Below are positions 8,332-15,277 of a stretch of 64,000 nucleotides of DNA, piece after piece. The DNA comes from Sphingobacterium prati (GTDB taxonomy: Bacteria > Bacteroidota > Bacteroidia > Sphingobacteriales > Sphingobacteriaceae), in NCBI RefSeq assembly GCF_013167215.1, contig NZ_JABJWY010000037.1, positions 74,050-138,049 of the forward strand, written 5' to 3'. A program made the position numbers and the translations under genes. A model generated the notes under the pieces. That model saw only the letters and a program-made list of their open reading frames with translations, was not told the DNA's origin and did no database searches. Numbering within the stretch: position 1 is the stretch's first letter; each line of letters begins with the position of its first letter.

Positions 8332-8366
8332 ATATTCAATTGTTATAAGTTTTTCAATGAAAAAAT

Positions 8367-8380
8367 ATGATAAAAATCAT
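8367..8380. promoter_or_regulatory. FNR/CRP-type dyad 2
   Basis: ATGAT-AAAA-ATCAT: a fully symmetric pair of 5-bp half-sites with 4-bp spacing. Its centre is about 57 bp upstream of the predicted nirB start point, close to a class I activator position. Confidence 0.6.
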
Positions 8381-8394
8381 CTTTTTGTTGATTA

Positions 8395-8424
8395 TTTGAT
8401 TTTTTATTTCATAAATTAGTGTTG
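8395..8424 (+). promoter_or_regulatory. Possible nirB promoter
   Basis: -33 TTTG at 8395-8398 and a -7-like TAGTGTTG at 8417-8424 (one mismatch to TAnnTTTG), spaced by 18 bp. Transcription would start near 8431, about 36 bases before nirB. Confidence 0.4.
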
Positions 8425-8466
8425 TGAAATCATATAATTGATTTTTTAACAAAAAAAATAGACGCT

Positions 8467-10983
8467 ATGGAAAGAAAAAATATTGTAATTATTGGAAATG
8501 GTATGGTGGGGAATAAGATTTGTGAAAAATTAAAACAAAAATCTTCCGATCTACAAATAACAGTGTTTGCAGAAGAGCCAATTCGTGCCTATGATCGTGT
8601 ACATCTGACCGATTACTTTAAAATTTCATCGATTGATGAGCTTTTTCTTTCAAAAAACGACTGGTACGCTGAGAATAATATTAAAATTCATTTAAATGAT
8701 CCCGTTGTTGATGTAGATTTAAGTAAAAAAGAGATTTGTTCATTAAAGGGCCAAGTTATTCATTATGACTACCTCATCTTTGCAACAGGCTCGGCTGCTT
8801 TCGTACCGCCAATTCCGGGGGTAGAAAAGCAAGGCGTATTTCTATACCGGACCATTGAAGATCTAGAATTGATCAAAGCTTATGCGGCGAAAGCTAAAAA
8901 AGGGACGGTTATGGGGGGGGGATTGCTGGGTTTGGAAGCGGCAAAAGCCCTCGTTGACTTGGGTATTGAAGAAACAGCAGTCATTGAATTTGCACCGCGA
9001 TTGATGCCCAGGCAGATCGATGCAAGCGCGAGCGCCCTTTTAGAAGCTAAGTTGGCTGAATTGGGGTTAAGCTGCCTGTTACAAAAATCGACAAGCCAGC
9101 TACTCGGAGATGAACACCTTACCGGTATTGCTTTTAACGATGGTACGGTGCTCGAAACGGATATGCTGGTGATTTCTGCTGGTATCCGTCCGCGGGATGA
9201 GCTTGCAAAAAAAATTGGATTAGCAGTCGGAGAACGTGGCGGAATACTTGTCAATGCCCAGATGCAGACCTCCGACCCCACGGTGTATGCTATCGGGGAA
9301 TGTGCGCTGGTCAATGAGATGATCTATGGTCTGGTTGCTCCAGGCTACGAAATGGCAGAAATTGCAGCTGCACACATCATCGGGGAAGAAAAGTCATTCA
9401 AAGGCTTTGATATGAGTACCAAATTAAAACTGATGGGGGTGGATGTGGCTAGCTTTGGTGACCCTTTTGTCAGCGAGCCTTATGCGCGGACGATCTTACT
9501 CGAAGATCGTAACAAGGGTATTTATAAGCGGTTGAATGTCAGTACGGACGGCACGCGCCTGCTCGGTGGAATTCTCGTGGGCGAGGCTACCAGTTACAAC
9601 ATGCTCCTGCAAATGGTCAACAATAGTATGCCTTTGGCTGAGCATCCCGAACTGCTGCTGTTTGGCGAACAGCGTGAGAGCAAATCGGCTTCTTCGGGAT
9701 TGGAAGCCCTACCGGATCAGGCATTGATCTGCAGTTGTGAAGGAATTACCAAAGCGCAGATCTGTGATGCGGTGATCACACATAATTGCGAAAATGCGGA
9801 GGCTGTTAAAAAATGTACCAAAGCTGGTTCGGGTTGCGGTGGCTGTGTACCTATGGTAAAAGATCTGGTCAACTATACCATGAAACAACAGGGGAAATAT
9901 ATCCGTAATACAATATGTGAGCATTTTGACCTGAGCCGTCAGGAGCTGTACGACCTGATCAAAATTCACGAGCTAAAAAGTTATGATCACGTGCTGGATG
10001 CATTGGGTAGGGGACATGGTTGTGAAGTGTGCAAACCCCTGGTGTCTTCGTTAATCGCCAGTCTTTGGAATGAAATGATCTTGGGCAAGGGAAATGATGT
10101 GGCGCAGGATAGTAATGACCGCTACCTGGCCAATATTCAGAAAGGAGGGACGTATTCTGTCGTTCCGCGGATCCCAGGAGGTGAAATTACACCTGATAAA
10201 TTGATCGTCATCGGTGAAGTGGCCAAAAAATATAATTTATATACAAAAATTACGGGGGGACAACGCATTGATTTGTTTGGTGCACACCTCAATGACCTCC
10301 CGTTTATTTGGGAGGAACTTATCGCAGCGGGTTTTGAGAGTGGACATGCTTATGGAAAGGCGCTGCGTACAGTGAAAAGCTGCGTGGGTAGTACCTGGTG
10401 CCGATTTGGTCTGCACGATAGTGTGTCCTTCGCGATACGGATAGAAGAGCGTTACCGCGGGTTACGTGCTCCGCATAAACTCAAGTCTGCCGTCAGTGGC
10501 TGTATCCGTGAGTGCGCCGAAGCACAGAGCAAGGACTTTGGTATCATCGCGACGGAAAAAGGCTGGAACCTCTATGTCTGTGGAAATGGTGGTAGCAAAC
10601 CTCAGCATGCGCTACTTTTGGCGGCCGATGTTGATAGTGAAACCTGTATCCGGTATATTGACCGTTTTCTGATGTTCTATATCCGTACAGCGGACCCACT
10701 GACGCGTACTGCTCCTTGGCTCAATAAAATGGAAGGGGGGATTGACTATTTGCGGAATGTGGTGGTGGAGGATAGTCTCGGAATGGCAGAAGCTTGGGAA
10801 CAGGATATGCAATTGCTTGTTGATAGCTACCGTTGTGAATGGAAGGCTGCAGTAGAGGATCCCAATATCCGGAAACGTTTTGTACATTTTGTAAACGCAC
10901 CTGAGGAAAAGGACGATACGGTACAGTTTGACACGATGCGCGGACAGAAAAAAGCAGCCGACTGGAATCTAAAAACTATTTAA
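8467..10983 (+). CDS. nirB: Nitrite reductase [NAD(P)H] large subunit
   Basis: Cytoplasmic siroheme enzyme reducing nitrite to ammonium with NAD(P)H. 838 residues, full length for the family. It has an N-terminal FAD/NAD pyridine nucleotide-disulfide oxidoreductase domain (IVIIGNGMVG at 5-14; VMGGGLLGLEAA near 148-159). Two BFD-like [2Fe-2S] segments follow (CSCEG at 422-426 with SGCGGC near 458; a second around 520-545). The C-terminal half is the sulfite/nitrite reductase fold. The four [4Fe-4S]-siroheme ligands are present as C639-x5-C645 (CVGSTWC) and C679-x3-C683 (CIREC). It is followed by nirD and an FNT transporter with 31- and 46-bp gaps, forming one operon. Fed by cobA, probably under FNR-like control. 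Confidence 0.96.
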   Translation: MERKNIVIIGNGMVGNKICEKLKQKSSDLQITVFAEEPIRAYDRVHLTDYFKISSIDELFLSKNDWYAENNIKIHLNDPVVDVDLSKKEICSLKGQVIHYDYLIFATGSAAFVPPIPGVEKQGVFLYRTIEDLELIKAYAAKAKKGTVMGGGLLGLEAAKALVDLGIEETAVIEFAPRLMPRQIDASASALLEAKLAELGLSCLLQKSTSQLLGDEHLTGIAFNDGTVLETDMLVISAGIRPRDELAKKIGLAVGERGGILVNAQMQTSDPTVYAIGECALVNEMIYGLVAPGYEMAEIAAAHIIGEEKSFKGFDMSTKLKLMGVDVASFGDPFVSEPYARTILLEDRNKGIYKRLNVSTDGTRLLGGILVGEATSYNMLLQMVNNSMPLAEHPELLLFGEQRESKSASSGLEALPDQALICSCEGITKAQICDAVITHNCENAEAVKKCTKAGSGCGGCVPMVKDLVNYTMKQQGKYIRNTICEHFDLSRQELYDLIKIHELKSYDHVLDALGRGHGCEVCKPLVSSLIASLWNEMILGKGNDVAQDSNDRYLANIQKGGTYSVVPRIPGGEITPDKLIVIGEVAKKYNLYTKITGGQRIDLFGAHLNDLPFIWEELIAAGFESGHAYGKALRTVKSCVGSTWCRFGLHDSVSFAIRIEERYRGLRAPHKLKSAVSGCIRECAEAQSKDFGIIATEKGWNLYVCGNGGSKPQHALLLAADVDSETCIRYIDRFLMFYIRTADPLTRTAPWLNKMEGGIDYLRNVVVEDSLGMAEAWEQDMQLLVDSYRCEWKAAVEDPNIRKRFVHFVNAPEEKDDTVQFDTMRGQKKAADWNLKTI

Positions 10984-11014
10984 ACATTATACAAAACCTT
11001 TTAAAGAGAATCAT

Positions 11015-11362
11015 ATGGAAACGCAACTAGACACACAATGGCTTCAAGCCTGTAAAATAGAAGATGCTATCGAGAATGGCGGGGTTTGTCTCAAGCTAAA
11101 CAATCAACAGGTCGCGCTATTTTATTTTGCACGCCGCAATGAATGGTATGCTACCCAGAATGAATGTCCGCATAAACGGCAGATGATTTTAAGCAGGGGA
11201 ATGTTGGGTTCGCTGGGGGATACGCCAAAGGTGGCTTGTCCATTCCATAAGAAAACCTTTGCGCTGGATACAGGGGAATGTCTCTCCGGTGATGAATGTG
11301 CAATTAAGACTTACCCTGTTAAAGTTGAAAACGGGAACGTGTATATCGGAATGATCGCTTAG
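11015..11362 (+). CDS. nirD: Nitrite reductase small subunit, Rieske-type
   Basis: 115-residue partner of NirB. It contains the Rieske signature: Cys-Pro-His (ECPHKRQ) and, downstream, Cys-Pro-Phe-His (ACPFHKKTF). Many NirD proteins, such as that of E. coli, have lost these ligands, so this copy probably does carry a [2Fe-2S] centre. The rest (ALDTGECLSGDECAIKTYPVKVENGNVYIGM) follows the small Rieske-fold pattern. It lies 31 bp after nirB in the same operon. Assignment rests on motif plus position and is firm. Confidence 0.93.
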   Translation: METQLDTQWLQACKIEDAIENGGVCLKLNNQQVALFYFARRNEWYATQNECPHKRQMILSRGMLGSLGDTPKVACPFHKKTFALDTGECLSGDECAIKTYPVKVENGNVYIGMIA

Positions 11363-11408
11363 GCCTTTCGCAGCTATTTAAATGGAAAACTTTTAACGTA
11401 AATAAATT

Positions 11409-12221
11409 ATGGATTACATTAGCCCCAAAGAAGTGGCGGGAACAATGATGAATACCGCTGTCTACAAATCTTCCCTGCCGGTCCGGGATCTCCTGATCCG
11501 TGGTGCGCTTGCCGGTGCCTTATTGGCGATATCGGTGACGTTGGCCTTATTGGCGACTTCACAGACGGGCTTGAGCCTGATGGGTGCATTTGTCTTTCCG
11601 GTGGGATTTGTCATTATCGTCATCCTTGGATTGGAACTTGTGACGGGAAGTTTCTCCCTTGTGCCCTTGGCCTGGTTTGAAGGAAAAATTAGTTTTAGGG
11701 TGATGGCGAACAACCTGTTCTGGGTATTCTTGGGGAATCTCTTGGGAAGTGTCCTTTTTGCCCTGCTATTCTGGGCTGCAAGCACTGAAACCGGGCAGGT
11801 CAGCCAATTAGGTAATATTGAGCAGAGTCTGATCCTGATCAGTGAAAAGAAAACAATCGGCTATGGAGATCATGGGGCTGCGGGTTTATTTGCTGCTTTT
11901 GTCAAAGCGATTCTGTGTAATTGGATGGTCTGTATGGGGGTGGTGATGTCGATGACTTCCAAATCTACCTTGGGTAAGATTTTGGCTGCGGGCATTCCGA
12001 TCTTTATATTCTTCGCGCTGGGCTATGAACATGCGGTGGTGAATATGTTTGTGATCCCTGCCGGAATGATGTTTGGTGCAAAAGTAAGCATCTCCGACTG
12101 GTGGCTTTACAATCAGCTTATCGTGACAGCTGGTAATATTGTTGGCGGTTTGTTGTTTACTGGAATGGCAATCTATTACACGTATAACAGAAAAGGACAA
12201 GTATCGACCTCGCAAAACTAA
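11409..12221 (+). CDS. Formate/nitrite transporter family protein (NirC-like)
   Basis: 270-residue inner-membrane channel of the FNT family with six predicted helices. Family features include an early helix with ALAGALLAISVTLALLATSQTG, the GLELVTGSFSLVPLAWFEGKIS region after the second helix, and LCNWMVCMGVVMS, the FNT motif containing N-W. A conserved loop, GYEHAVVNMFVIPAG, carries the His implicated in substrate protonation in the family. It follows nirD by 46 bp, so the natural assignment is nitrite uptake, or nitrite efflux to limit toxicity, for NirBD. Formate or acetate transport cannot be excluded from sequence alone. Confidence 0.92.
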   Translation: MDYISPKEVAGTMMNTAVYKSSLPVRDLLIRGALAGALLAISVTLALLATSQTGLSLMGAFVFPVGFVIIVILGLELVTGSFSLVPLAWFEGKISFRVMANNLFWVFLGNLLGSVLFALLFWAASTETGQVSQLGNIEQSLILISEKKTIGYGDHGAAGLFAAFVKAILCNWMVCMGVVMSMTSKSTLGKILAAGIPIFIFFALGYEHAVVNMFVIPAGMMFGAKVSISDWWLYNQLIVTAGNIVGGLLFTGMAIYYTYNRKGQVSTSQN

Positions 12222-12227
12222 ATAGTT

Positions 12228-12629
12228 ATGGCTAAAATAAAACAAATCACAGCTGTGCTGATGCTGCATGTGCTCTCGTTGGCAGCCTACGGCCAACAAA
12301 ACCCCGTAAAAGCCAGTTTGTTTGAGGGTATTTTAGTGGCGGGATATGCAGATCACGGTGCTTATATTAACTGTACAGGGCCTGCAGTGAAATATAATTT
12401 TGCTAAAAAGAGGGCTGTAATGCTCGGATTGCTACCTACGTTGAAATTAAAGGATGACAAGGTGGAAGAAGGGAAGCCAAAGAATTCTTGGATTACCCCC
12501 ACGCTCGGGGTTGGTCTGACGCTGGTATCCGGACATATGGCCATCCAGTTGCCTGCTTTTTATAATGCAAAAACCAGTACTTCAGATGGGAAATGGAAAT
12601 TGGGAATCGGAATGGGGTACAAATTTTAA
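12228..12629 (+). CDS. Small secreted envelope protein at the end of the nir operon
   Basis: 133 residues with a clear signal peptide (AVLMLHVLSLAAYGQQ). The mature domain of about 110 residues is rich in alternating hydrophobic strands (LVAGYADHGAYINCTG, ITPTLGVGLTLVSGHMAIQL). It ends in aromatic GIGMGYKF, as many small outer-membrane beta-barrels do. The start is only 6 bp after the transporter stop and a terminator follows, so it is the last gene of the nir operon. No named family recognised. By association it could assist passage of nitrite or another small anion across the outer membrane, but that is inference. Confidence 0.75.
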   Translation: MAKIKQITAVLMLHVLSLAAYGQQNPVKASLFEGILVAGYADHGAYINCTGPAVKYNFAKKRAVMLGLLPTLKLKDDKVEEGKPKNSWITPTLGVGLTLVSGHMAIQLPAFYNAKTSTSDGKWKLGIGMGYKF

Positions 12630-12660
12630 CGTTGACGTATAGATTGGGAAATATTTACGC

Positions 12661-12702
12661 CGGGGAGTACAAGATCATTCAAGTTGTTGGCTCCCCTTTT
12701 TT
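12661..12702 (+). terminator. Terminator after the nir operon
   Basis: GGGGAG (12662-12667) pairs with CTCCCC (12691-12696), followed by a T-tract. The loop is long (23 bases) and may fold further. It overlaps the 3' end of the convergent Crp/Fnr gene. Confidence 0.6.
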
Positions 12703-13399
12703 ATACTCCTTGTTCAGAAGCTAATCTGTTTAGTTGCTGGAAATCTTTAATGAAAATTTTCTTTCCCTCAACCGTGATTGCCCCCATCTGTATAAGTTCG
12801 CCAAGCATCCGATAAAAGGTCTCATAGGTAGTCCCTACGTACGAAGCAAGGTCTTTTTTGCTCAGTGAAAGTCCTATATCTCCGTCCTCGGTCTCCCCAC
12901 CAAAAATGCGGTGGAGCAGCAGTAGACTCCAGGCCAGCCGATTTTTGACAGAAAGTTGAGCCAGGTTAGCCATCTTTTGTTCTGAAAGATGTAATTCGTC
13001 GGCAAAAAATAACATCAAACGATAACTCAATTCCGGATTGATACGAAGCGTAGACAGGAAAAATGGTAATTCAACAAAACACACTTGGCTAACCTCAAGG
13101 GCAGTTGCCGAAACAGGATAAAAGGTCGGTTCTGAAGCGATGCCCCGATGTCCCACGATGTCGCCTTTTTTTGCAAAACGCACGATAGTTTCCTTATCTC
13201 CAAGATTGCGGTGCACTTTAACAAGCCCCGATTGCACAAAGTAGATACCCCGAACGGATTCTCCCTCAATAATAAACTGTTCCCCTTTTTTTAATTTAAT
13301 ATTTTTTCGTTGTAGGTCGATTTGCCCAAGCCAATCGCGTAAAACATAACGGCACATAAGGCAAGAGTGATCACAGGTATTTGCTTTCTTCAATTTCAT
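12701..13399 (-). CDS. Crp/Fnr family regulator with FNR-like cysteine set
   Basis: 232 residues from the ATG at 13397-13399. A cyclic-nucleotide-binding-fold domain (about 30-120) is followed by a dimer helix and a C-terminal winged HTH. N-terminal cysteines C9, C13 and C16 (CDHSCLMC), plus C107 in ALEVSQVCFVELPF, mirror the cluster ligands of E. coli FNR (three N-terminal Cys plus C122 in ALETSMVCEIPF). The recognition helix reads TTYETFYRML. The Glu and Arg that read the half-site core in FNR/CRP are kept, while the FNR-specific Ser is Tyr. It is convergent with the nir operon and is the obvious candidate to bind the TGAT-N4-ATCA dyads upstream of nirB. An oxygen- or NO-sensing iron-sulfur cluster is inferred. 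Confidence 0.85.
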   Translation of the reverse strand: MKLKKANTCDHSCLMCRYVLRDWLGQIDLQRKNIKLKKGEQFIIEGESVRGIYFVQSGLVKVHRNLGDKETIVRFAKKGDIVGHRGIASEPTFYPVSATALEVSQVCFVELPFFLSTLRINPELSYRLMLFFADELHLSEQKMANLAQLSVKNRLAWSLLLLHRIFGGETEDGDIGLSLSKKDLASYVGTTYETFYRMLGELIQMGAITVEGKKIFIKDFQQLNRLASEQGV

Positions 13400-13521
13400 C
13401 AAGGTCTGATTCGTATAGGGAACTGTCTACTGTTGTATGTTCAAAGGTATTATCTATTCCTTTAAATTCCTATTTGCTTGAAAGAAAAGCGTCTTAAATC
13501 GCAGTTTGCAGAAAAAAATCC

Positions 13522-13606
13522 TGTCGTATTACGTTATATCACGACAAAATAATACTGTTTTGTCGTTTAAACTGATTAACACGACATTTTTTTGTATTTT
13601 TGTCGT
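13522..13606. promoter_or_regulatory. Operator ladder upstream of the Fic gene
   Basis: Five 6-bp half-sites alternate in direction: TGTCGT (13522), ACGACA (13541), TGTCGT (13561), ACGACA (13581), TGTCGT (13601). The steps are 19, 20, 20 and 20 bp. The central pair is extended to 9-bp arms, ACGACAAAA (13541-13549) / TTTTGTCGT (13558-13566). The ladder ends 15 bp before the ATG and overlaps a -7 element at 13595-13602 (TATTTTTG), so occupancy would block transcription. Confidence 0.7.
13595..13602 (+). promoter_or_regulatory. -7 element of the Fic gene
   Basis: TATTTTTG fits TAnnTTTG exactly. The predicted start point is about 12 bases before the ATG at 13621. It overlaps the last TGTCGT half-site. 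No good -33 element was found at the usual spacing. Confidence 0.45.
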
Positions 13607-13620
13607 TTAAAAGTCGCGAT

Positions 13621-15030
13621 ATGGCAAAAAACTCAGGTAAGAAATACGAAATAGACCAACAGGTTTATCGCATTTTAGAAGTCCTTCGGCAATCACATAA
13701 AGGAGCTAGTCTAAATGAAATTAAGGCGGCCACTGGACTGGATTTGGAAACAAGGTCTTTGCAACGACGTTTGGAAAAACTCAAAGCGGAAGGAGCGGTC
13801 TACACATCCGGAAATGTGCGTTCAACATTGTACCATATCTCCTCGCTATTGGATAGGGGTAATACTGCAAACGAATCTTCAGTATATAAGAAACAACCCA
13901 ATGAAATTCAGTTATCACCGGAAGGAAGGAAAATTGAATCTCTTGTGTCCCGGCCGGTGACTACTCGGATCCCTGTAGGGTACCAACCTGATTTTCTACT
14001 AAATTATCGCCCTAACATCGATATGTATTTAAGTGATGATGAAAAGCGTATGCTCGCTGAAATAGGTCAGACAAATACAAGCGACCAACCTGCAGGGACA
14101 TACGCAAGATCGGTACTGGAAAGACTGCTGATAGATCTCTCTTGGAATTCAAGTCGGCTGGAAGGAAATACATATAGTCTTCTGGATACCCAATATTTAA
14201 TCTCCCAAGGAAAGAAGGCTGACGATAAGAATGAGGCTGATACGCAAATGATCCTGAATCATAAAGAAGCAATAGAGTTTATTGTACAGGGGGCCGATGA
14301 GATCAATTTCAACAGCTATACCATCACCAATTTACATGCGCTTTTAGCTGATAATCTACTGCCTGACCCAGCTGCCGCTGGACGTCTGCGGACATTTGGT
14401 GTCGGTATTACCAATTCTGTGTTCACCCCCTTAGCCATGCCGCAGCTCATCGAAGATATGTTCAGAAGAATGCTTGATAAGCTGCTGGCTATTGCGGATC
14501 CTTTCGAACAGGCTTTCTTTATTATGGTACATTTGCCCTACTTGCAGCCCTTCGATGATGTGAACAAACGAGTTTCCCGCTTGGCAGCAAATATTCCTTT
14601 GAATAGACATAACCTATCCCCTATGGCATTTGTCGATGTACCGGAAGAGTTATATATCAAGGGATTGCTCGGGGTGTACGAACTGAATCGCATTGACTTA
14701 TTGAAAGATGTTTTTCTCTGGTCTTATCGGCGTTCAGCACTCCGTTATGCTGCCATCAGGCAATCGTTGGGAGAGCCGGATACCTGGCGAATGCGCTATC
14801 GCGACGAAATCCGCCATATCGTTCGTGAGATTGTCGTTCAGACTATGAACCATCAGGAAGCATTAGCCGCCATTGGACAGTATTCTGAACGCATTGTTGG
14901 CAGCGACCGGCAAAAATTTATTGATGTCGTAGATATGGAACTACTGTCCCTGCATGAAGGGAACTTTGCGCGCTTCCGAATCAAACCATCCGAATTTAAA
15001 AGTTGGCATGAGCGCTGGAAAAATGCTTAA
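13621..15030 (+). CDS. wHTH-Fic domain protein with non-canonical Fic motif
   Basis: 469 residues from the ATG at 13621. An N-terminal winged-helix domain (about 10-75; VYRILEVLRQSHKGASLNEIK, LQRRLEKLKAEGAVY) is joined to a Fic domain. Fic enzymes normally transfer AMP using the motif HPFx(D/E)GNGRxxR. Here the motif reads QPFDDVNKRVSR (309-320): the catalytic His is Gln and both glycines are replaced, while N, R and the last R remain. An upstream S177-x3-E181-G182-N183 matches the (S/T)xxxE(G/N) inhibitory helix. The protein may therefore be a DNA-binding regulator with a ligand-binding Fic fold, or an enzyme with different chemistry. The ladder of dyads before the gene suggests autoregulation. 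It is a single gene with no toxin/antitoxin partner seen. Confidence 0.85.
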   Translation: MAKNSGKKYEIDQQVYRILEVLRQSHKGASLNEIKAATGLDLETRSLQRRLEKLKAEGAVYTSGNVRSTLYHISSLLDRGNTANESSVYKKQPNEIQLSPEGRKIESLVSRPVTTRIPVGYQPDFLLNYRPNIDMYLSDDEKRMLAEIGQTNTSDQPAGTYARSVLERLLIDLSWNSSRLEGNTYSLLDTQYLISQGKKADDKNEADTQMILNHKEAIEFIVQGADEINFNSYTITNLHALLADNLLPDPAAAGRLRTFGVGITNSVFTPLAMPQLIEDMFRRMLDKLLAIADPFEQAFFIMVHLPYLQPFDDVNKRVSRLAANIPLNRHNLSPMAFVDVPEELYIKGLLGVYELNRIDLLKDVFLWSYRRSALRYAAIRQSLGEPDTWRMRYRDEIRHIVREIVVQTMNHQEALAAIGQYSERIVGSDRQKFIDVVDMELLSLHEGNFARFRIKPSEFKSWHERWKNA

Positions 15031-15240
15031 AGACTTCCCAATGGGACGTTCTGTGATATCATATTTTTGCTCCAATGCCACGAACTCCTCTGCTGAAAGA
15101 GCGCTTACAGATCCGTATGGCATGTTGATCTAAGGGCTATAATTCGCTAATGTCAATAGTTTGTGCGCATAGCGTTATATTTTTGATGCAACAATAACGT
15201 TAACAATATAACCGTGGGTTTTTACCAGCGAATTTTTACT

Positions 15241-15248
15241 TATATTTG
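15241..15248 (+). promoter_or_regulatory. -7 element of the DUF6377 regulator
   Basis: TATATTTG matches TAnnTTTG. It would give a start near 15255, about 23 bases before the GTG start at 15278. Only a T-rich stretch, not TTTG, occupies the -33 region. Confidence 0.4.
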
Positions 15249-15277
15249 AGCTACGTTTGATCAATTATAATAGCCTA

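Noticed and set aside
14941..15123. Reverse-strand frame of 60 residues overlapping the end of the Fic gene (MPYGSVSALSAEEFVALEQ...)
   Set aside because: It overlaps a well-supported gene for half its length and has no recognised domain or promoter. It could be a decayed antitoxin-like fragment, but nothing supports that.
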